Below, in pieces: positions 60,810-64,000 of a DNA stretch of 64,000 bases (positions are counted from its first letter, which is position 1; each line of letters opens with the position of its first letter). Source of the stretch: Pseudogulbenkiania subflava DSM 22618 (lineage in GTDB: Bacteria; Pseudomonadota; Gammaproteobacteria; Burkholderiales; Chromobacteriaceae); contig NZ_FXAG01000008.1 in assembly GCF_900177275.1 (NCBI RefSeq), positions 62,001-126,000 of the forward strand. The letters run 5' to 3'. Position numbers and translations under genes: made by a program. The notes below the pieces were generated by a model. That model was not told the origin of the DNA. It saw only the letters and a program-made list of their open reading frames with translations, and did no database searches.

Positions 60810-62240
60810 ATGCTGTTTGAGCAACCCTGCGCCATCGTCGACCTCGAGACGACCGGCGGCCACATCACCCGCGACCGCATCACCGAGATCGGCATCCTGC
60901 TGATCGACGGCGAGCGCATCGAGCGTTACGAGACGCTGGTCAATCCGGGCCAGCCGATCCCGCCCTTCATCGAGAACATGACCGGCATTTCCGACGCCAT
61001 GGTGGCCGAGGCGCCGCCGTTCGCCGCGCTGGTCGAGACGTTGCTGGAAAAGCTGCAGGGCCGCCTGCTGCTGGCGCACAACGCGCGCTTCGACTACGGC
61101 TTCCTGAAGAACGAGTTCAAGCGCGCCGGGCACCCCTTCCAGAGCGAGGTGCTGTGCACCGTCAAGCTGTCGCGCCGGCTCTACCCGCAGCATTTCAAGC
61201 ACAGTCTCGACAGCCTGATCGCGCGTCATGGCATCGTGCTGGCGGATCGCCACCGCGCCATGGCCGACGCCTTGGCGGTGTACCACTTCATCGAGGCGGC
61301 GACGACCGAGCTGGGGCCGGAAGCGGTGCAGGAGGCGGCAACGGCGCTGCTGGCGCCGACCGCCCTGCCGCCGGGGCTGGACCCGGAGCTGCTCGACAGC
61401 CTGCCGGACGTGCCCGGCGTGTACTTGTTGCAGGGCGACGACGGGCTGCCCTTGTACGTCGGCCGCGGCGCCAACCTGCGCCGCCAGGTGCTGGCTCATT
61501 TCTACGCCGACAAGGCGCACGGCAAGACACTGCACATCGCCGAGCCGATCCGCCGCGTGGAGTGGCGCGAGACACTGGGCGAGTTCGGCGCCATGCTGCT
61601 GGAGCTGCAATGGATCCGCGCCCATCGTCCGCGCCACAACCGGCGCGGTGGAACCGGCGACGAATTGTGCTCGATCCAGCTGGGCGAGGGCGCGGACGGC
61701 TTCGTGCGGCCGCGCATCGTGCTGGCGCACGAACTCGACTTCAGCCGCACCGCCGATCTGTACGGCCTGTTCCGCCATCCGCGCGAGGCGCGCAAGATGT
61801 TGCAGGACATGGCGCGCGCTCAGGGGCTGTGCCAGGCCGTGCTGGGGGTGGAGCAGGTGACCAGCCGCAAGGGGACGCCGTGCGGCGGCTTCCAGGCCGG
61901 GCTGTGCCGCGGCGCCTGCATCGGCCGCGAACCGGCGATGCAGCACAACACGCGGCTGATGTCGGCGCTGTCGCGGGTGCGGGTGAAGAACTGGCCGTTT
62001 CCCGGCGCGGTGGCGGTGGTGGAGTGGGACGAGGTGACCGGCGAGCGCGTCGAGCACGTGTTCGACCGCTGGTGCTACCTGGGGACGCGCCATGCCGCCA
62101 GCGAGACGCTGGAGGGGCTGCCGAGCTTCGATCTCGACAGCTACAAGTTGTTCAGCGCCTATCTCAAGAAGCCGACGCCGTCGAGCGAGCTGCGCTTGCT
62201 CGATGAGGGCGAGATGGTGTTCGCCGGGGTGATCGACTGA
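60810..62240 (+). CDS. DEDD exonuclease fused to GIY-YIG nuclease (Cho/UvrC-N-like)
   Basis: 476 residues. Residues 1-170: DnaQ/epsilon-type 3'-5' exonuclease (AIVDLETTGG, IGILLIDG, LLAHNARFDYGFL, HRAMADALA, giving D-E-D-D residues with His). Residues about 195-285: GIY-YIG domain like UvrC-N/Cho (VPGVYLLQGDDGLPLYVGRG, ALLLE-type Glu as MLLELQW). A C-terminal region of about 170 residues follows with CGGFQAGLCRGACIG cysteines, as in Cho-like proteins. Probably nicks and trims DNA in repair. Likely co-translated with umuC. Confidence 0.88.
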   Translation: MLFEQPCAIVDLETTGGHITRDRITEIGILLIDGERIERYETLVNPGQPIPPFIENMTGISDAMVAEAPPFAALVETLLEKLQGRLLLAHNARFDYGFLKNEFKRAGHPFQSEVLCTVKLSRRLYPQHFKHSLDSLIARHGIVLADRHRAMADALAVYHFIEAATTELGPEAVQEAATALLAPTALPPGLDPELLDSLPDVPGVYLLQGDDGLPLYVGRGANLRRQVLAHFYADKAHGKTLHIAEPIRRVEWRETLGEFGAMLLELQWIRAHRPRHNRRGGTGDELCSIQLGEGADGFVRPRIVLAHELDFSRTADLYGLFRHPREARKMLQDMARAQGLCQAVLGVEQVTSRKGTPCGGFQAGLCRGACIGREPAMQHNTRLMSALSRVRVKNWPFPGAVAVVEWDEVTGERVEHVFDRWCYLGTRHAASETLEGLPSFDLDSYKLFSAYLKKPTPSSELRLLDEGEMVFAGVID

Positions 62241-62335
62241 TCCCGGTCTGCCCGGGACCGGGCTGGGGCGTGCCCTGACGGGCGGGGCTGCCCCTCTTCA
62301 ACGGCGTTTTGGGGAGAAGGTTGCTTGCCGAGCCG

Positions 62336-62350
62336 CTTCGGCCAACCTTG
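62336..62350 (+). repeat. Intergenic CTTCGGCCAACCTTG site
   Basis: Full 15-nt extended form of the overrepresented motif; an upstream AAGGTTG (62318-62324) can pair with its CAACCTT end. Confidence 0.7.
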
Positions 62351-62355
62351 ACGGC

Positions 62356-63105
62356 TCAGTCGTGCATGGCGAGGAAGCCGCGCAGCCGGTTCTCGATGAT
62401 GCGCGGGTTCTCGCCGTGGCCGATGGCGACCAGCCCTTCGACGATCAGCTCGCGCATCGCCACCTCGGCTGCCACCAGGTTCTTCAGCTTGTTGGCGATC
62501 GGCAGGAACAGCAGGTTGGCCGAACCGACGCCGTAGATGGTAGCGACGAAGGCCACGGCGATGCCGGAGCCCAGCTTGGACGGGTCGGAGAGGTTCTCCA
62601 TGACGTGGATCAGCCCCAGCACCGCGCCCAGGATGCCCATGGTGGGGGCGTAGCCGCCGGCCGATTCCCAGATGCGCGTGGACTGGCGGCGCGCGTGCTC
62701 GAACATCGAAATCTCCACTTCCATCACCGAGCGCAGCGTCTCCGGCTCGGTGCCGTCCACCAGCATCTGCAGCGCCTTGCGGTGGAACGGGTCCTGCTGC
62801 TGGGCGACGTAACCCTCCAGTGACAGCAGGCCGCCCTTGCGCGCGCTCTGGCTCCAGTGGATGACGTCACGGATGGTCTTCTCATGATCGAACTGGGGCG
62901 GCTGGAATACCCAGCGCGCCATGCGCAGCCCGGTCACAAACTGCTTCGGGGTGCTTTGCAGCATGACGGCGCTGGCGGTGCCGCCGATGACGATCATGAA
63001 TGCGGTCAACTGGAACAGCGAGCCGATATGCCCGCCTTCCAGCGCCTGGCCGACGATGATGGCGGCCAGCCCCCCGATGATGGCGATGATGCTGATCTTG
63101 TCCAA
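62356..63105 (-). CDS. Flagellar motor stator protein (MotA family, MotC-like)
   Basis: 249 residues, four helices of the MotA/PomA type: IIAIIGGLAAIIVGQALEGG, FMIVIGGTASAVML, GYAPTMGILGAVLGLIHVM and SGIAVAFVATIYGVGSANLLFLP. Located right after fliA, as motC is in Pseudomonas. A MotB/MotD partner should follow on the minus strand but is not seen before 62240, where the opposite-strand nuclease gene ends; the partner must be elsewhere. Confidence 0.92.
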   Translation of the reverse strand: MDKISIIAIIGGLAAIIVGQALEGGHIGSLFQLTAFMIVIGGTASAVMLQSTPKQFVTGLRMARWVFQPPQFDHEKTIRDVIHWSQSARKGGLLSLEGYVAQQQDPFHRKALQMLVDGTEPETLRSVMEVEISMFEHARRQSTRIWESAGGYAPTMGILGAVLGLIHVMENLSDPSKLGSGIAVAFVATIYGVGSANLLFLPIANKLKNLVAAEVAMRELIVEGLVAIGHGENPRIIENRLRGFLAMHD

Positions 63106-63153
63106 AACGGTGTTCCGTTGTTGTGGTTGTTATGCTGGCGCCCTGGATGCTGG

Positions 63154-63900
63154 TTACAGCCATTCCCTGAGTTTGCTCCGCACGCGGGCGATGGCCTGGC
63201 TGTGCAACTGGCTGACGCGTGACTCGGAGACGCCGAGCACCGCGCCGATTTCCTTCAGGTTGAGCTCCTGCTCGTAATACAGCGCCATCACCAGCTGGTC
63301 GCGTTCGGGCAGTGCCTTGATGGCGTCCACCAGGGCGCCGCGGAAATCGCCGTCGGCGAGGCTGGCGAACGGATCGACGGCGTTGTCGTCCGCCACGTTG
63401 GCCACCGCTGCTTCGGCGCCGGTGCCGTCATCGTCGTCAAAGTCGCTGAAATGCTGCAGCGAAACGCCCTTGCACTCGCTCAGCATGGCCTGGTATTCGG
63501 CCAGCGGCAGACCCAGGAAGTCGGCGATTTCCGACTCCTGCGGCGGGCGTCCTTCGCGCTGCTCCAACTGGTGGATGGCGTCCTCGATCTGTTTGGAGTG
63601 GCGTCGTGCCTGGCGCGGCAGCCAGTCCTCGCGCCGCAGCTCGTCCAGCATCGCGCCACGGATGCGCTGACTGGCGAAGGTCTCGAATTGCACTCCCTGA
63701 GTTGGGTCGAACTGGCGTGCCGCCTCGATCAGGCCGATGATGCCGACCTGGACCAGGTCGTCCAGTTCGACCGAGGCCGGCAGCCTGGCAATCAGCAGTT
63801 TGGCGATCTTCTTGACCAGCGGGGCGTGAAGCTCGACGTCGATGTCACCGTGGAGCGCGCGGCTGCTATACGCCCTGCATTTCAACGACGGCAGGGTCAT
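63154..63900 (-). CDS. fliA: Flagellar sigma factor sigma-28
   Basis: 248 residues. Region 2 (IARLPASVELDDLVQVGIIGLIEAARQFD; FETFASQRIRGAMLDELRREDW), region 3, and region 4 (LNLKEIGAVLGVSESRVSQLHSQAIARVR). Transcribes late flagellar, motility and chemotaxis genes. Its ATG overlaps the upstream stop (ATGA), with AGGAAGGA just before it. Confidence 0.97.
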   Translation of the reverse strand: MTLPSLKCRAYSSRALHGDIDVELHAPLVKKIAKLLIARLPASVELDDLVQVGIIGLIEAARQFDPTQGVQFETFASQRIRGAMLDELRREDWLPRQARRHSKQIEDAIHQLEQREGRPPQESEIADFLGLPLAEYQAMLSECKGVSLQHFSDFDDDDGTGAEAAVANVADDNAVDPFASLADGDFRGALVDAIKALPERDQLVMALYYEQELNLKEIGAVLGVSESRVSQLHSQAIARVRSKLREWL

Positions 63901-64000
63901 CGTGTCCTTCCTCCCTCGGCCCAGTCACGCGAGGCCGCGATCAGTACGTCCATGAAGCCGGCCTCCGGGCGCGTGACTTCGGGTGAGTGCCATTGCGGCA
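63897..64000 (-). CDS. C-terminal fragment of an upstream flagellar gene (probably flhG)
   Basis: The frame that ends at 63897-63899 is open to the window edge and reads ...VTRPEAGFMDVLIAASRDWAEGG.. at its end. It overlaps fliA by 4 nt. The gene before fliA in this gene order is usually the MinD-like FlhG, but no diagnostic motif lies in the visible 33 codons. Confidence 0.5.
   Translation of the reverse strand, partial: PQWHSPEVTRPEAGFMDVLIAASRDWAEGGRTR

Overview
The window reads as chromosomal DNA of a high-GC betaproteobacterium, most likely order Neisseriales, family Chromobacteriaceae (Chromobacterium / Pseudogulbenkiania type). This is inferred from gene order (kdsD-kdsC-lptCAB-rpoN-hpf-ptsN-hprK-rapZ; minCDE followed by oxyR; PHP phosphatase-yciO-M50 protease-trpS-scpAB-rluB) and from protein character, not from a database search. 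Almost everything is housekeeping or conserved accessory DNA. I see no prophage, no IS with a transposase and no CRISPR array.

Layout. 0.4-4.1 kb (+): exbB, exbD, lpxK, a Trm112-like protein, kdsB and adk. 4.2-7.3 kb: an orphan sensor kinase (-), a secreted ComEA-like helix-hairpin-helix protein with a His/Gly tail (+) and a DMT exporter (-). 7.4-17.8 kb (-): a tightly overlapping block that runs, in transcription order, kdsD, kdsC, lptC, lptA, lptB, rpoN, hpf, ptsN, hprK, rapZ, a NusG-domain-II protein, a Gx transporter, ubiX and nnr. It joins Kdo/LPS supply and export, sigma-54, the PTS-Ntr branch and flavin-related genes. 17.9-22.6 kb: a Kef-type antiporter (+), an AsmA protein (-) and tRNA-Gly(CCC). 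23-31 kb: an FNR-like regulator beside a perfect FNR box, a LysR regulator divergent from a CoA-transferase, and an osmF-yehYXW osmolyte ABC transporter. 31-36 kb: a DUF190 protein, a stand-alone EF-G, a small secreted protein and an asparaginase. 36-46 kb (+): a NadR-like kinase, an S4 protein, a PHP phosphatase, yciO, an M50 protease, trpS, an AT-rich mrr gene, scpA, scpB, rluB and greB. 46-55.6 kb: a cation diffusion facilitator, an SHP/DHC/cytochrome b561 cluster, MarR and aminotransferase genes, oxyR, minCDE, a phasin and a 6PGDH-like protein that has lost its catalytic residues. 56-64 kb: ppa, coq7, an antiporter, four tandem tRNA genes (Arg-Glu-Arg-Glu), a umuC plus exonuclease/GIY-YIG nuclease pair, motC-like, fliA and the end of an upstream flagellar gene.

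Non-coding signals. (1) The 11-mer CTTCGGCCAAC occurs about 20 times on both strands, in several reading frames and as an inverted pair that forms a terminator; it behaves like a DNA-uptake-type sequence. (2) A ~130-bp dispersed repeat is present twice, and each copy sits between two copies of a local terminator hairpin. (3) A MITE-like family has ends AGARCCTGTTCA. (4) DnaA-box-like TATCCACAG repeats cluster around 36-37 kb and at the left edge.
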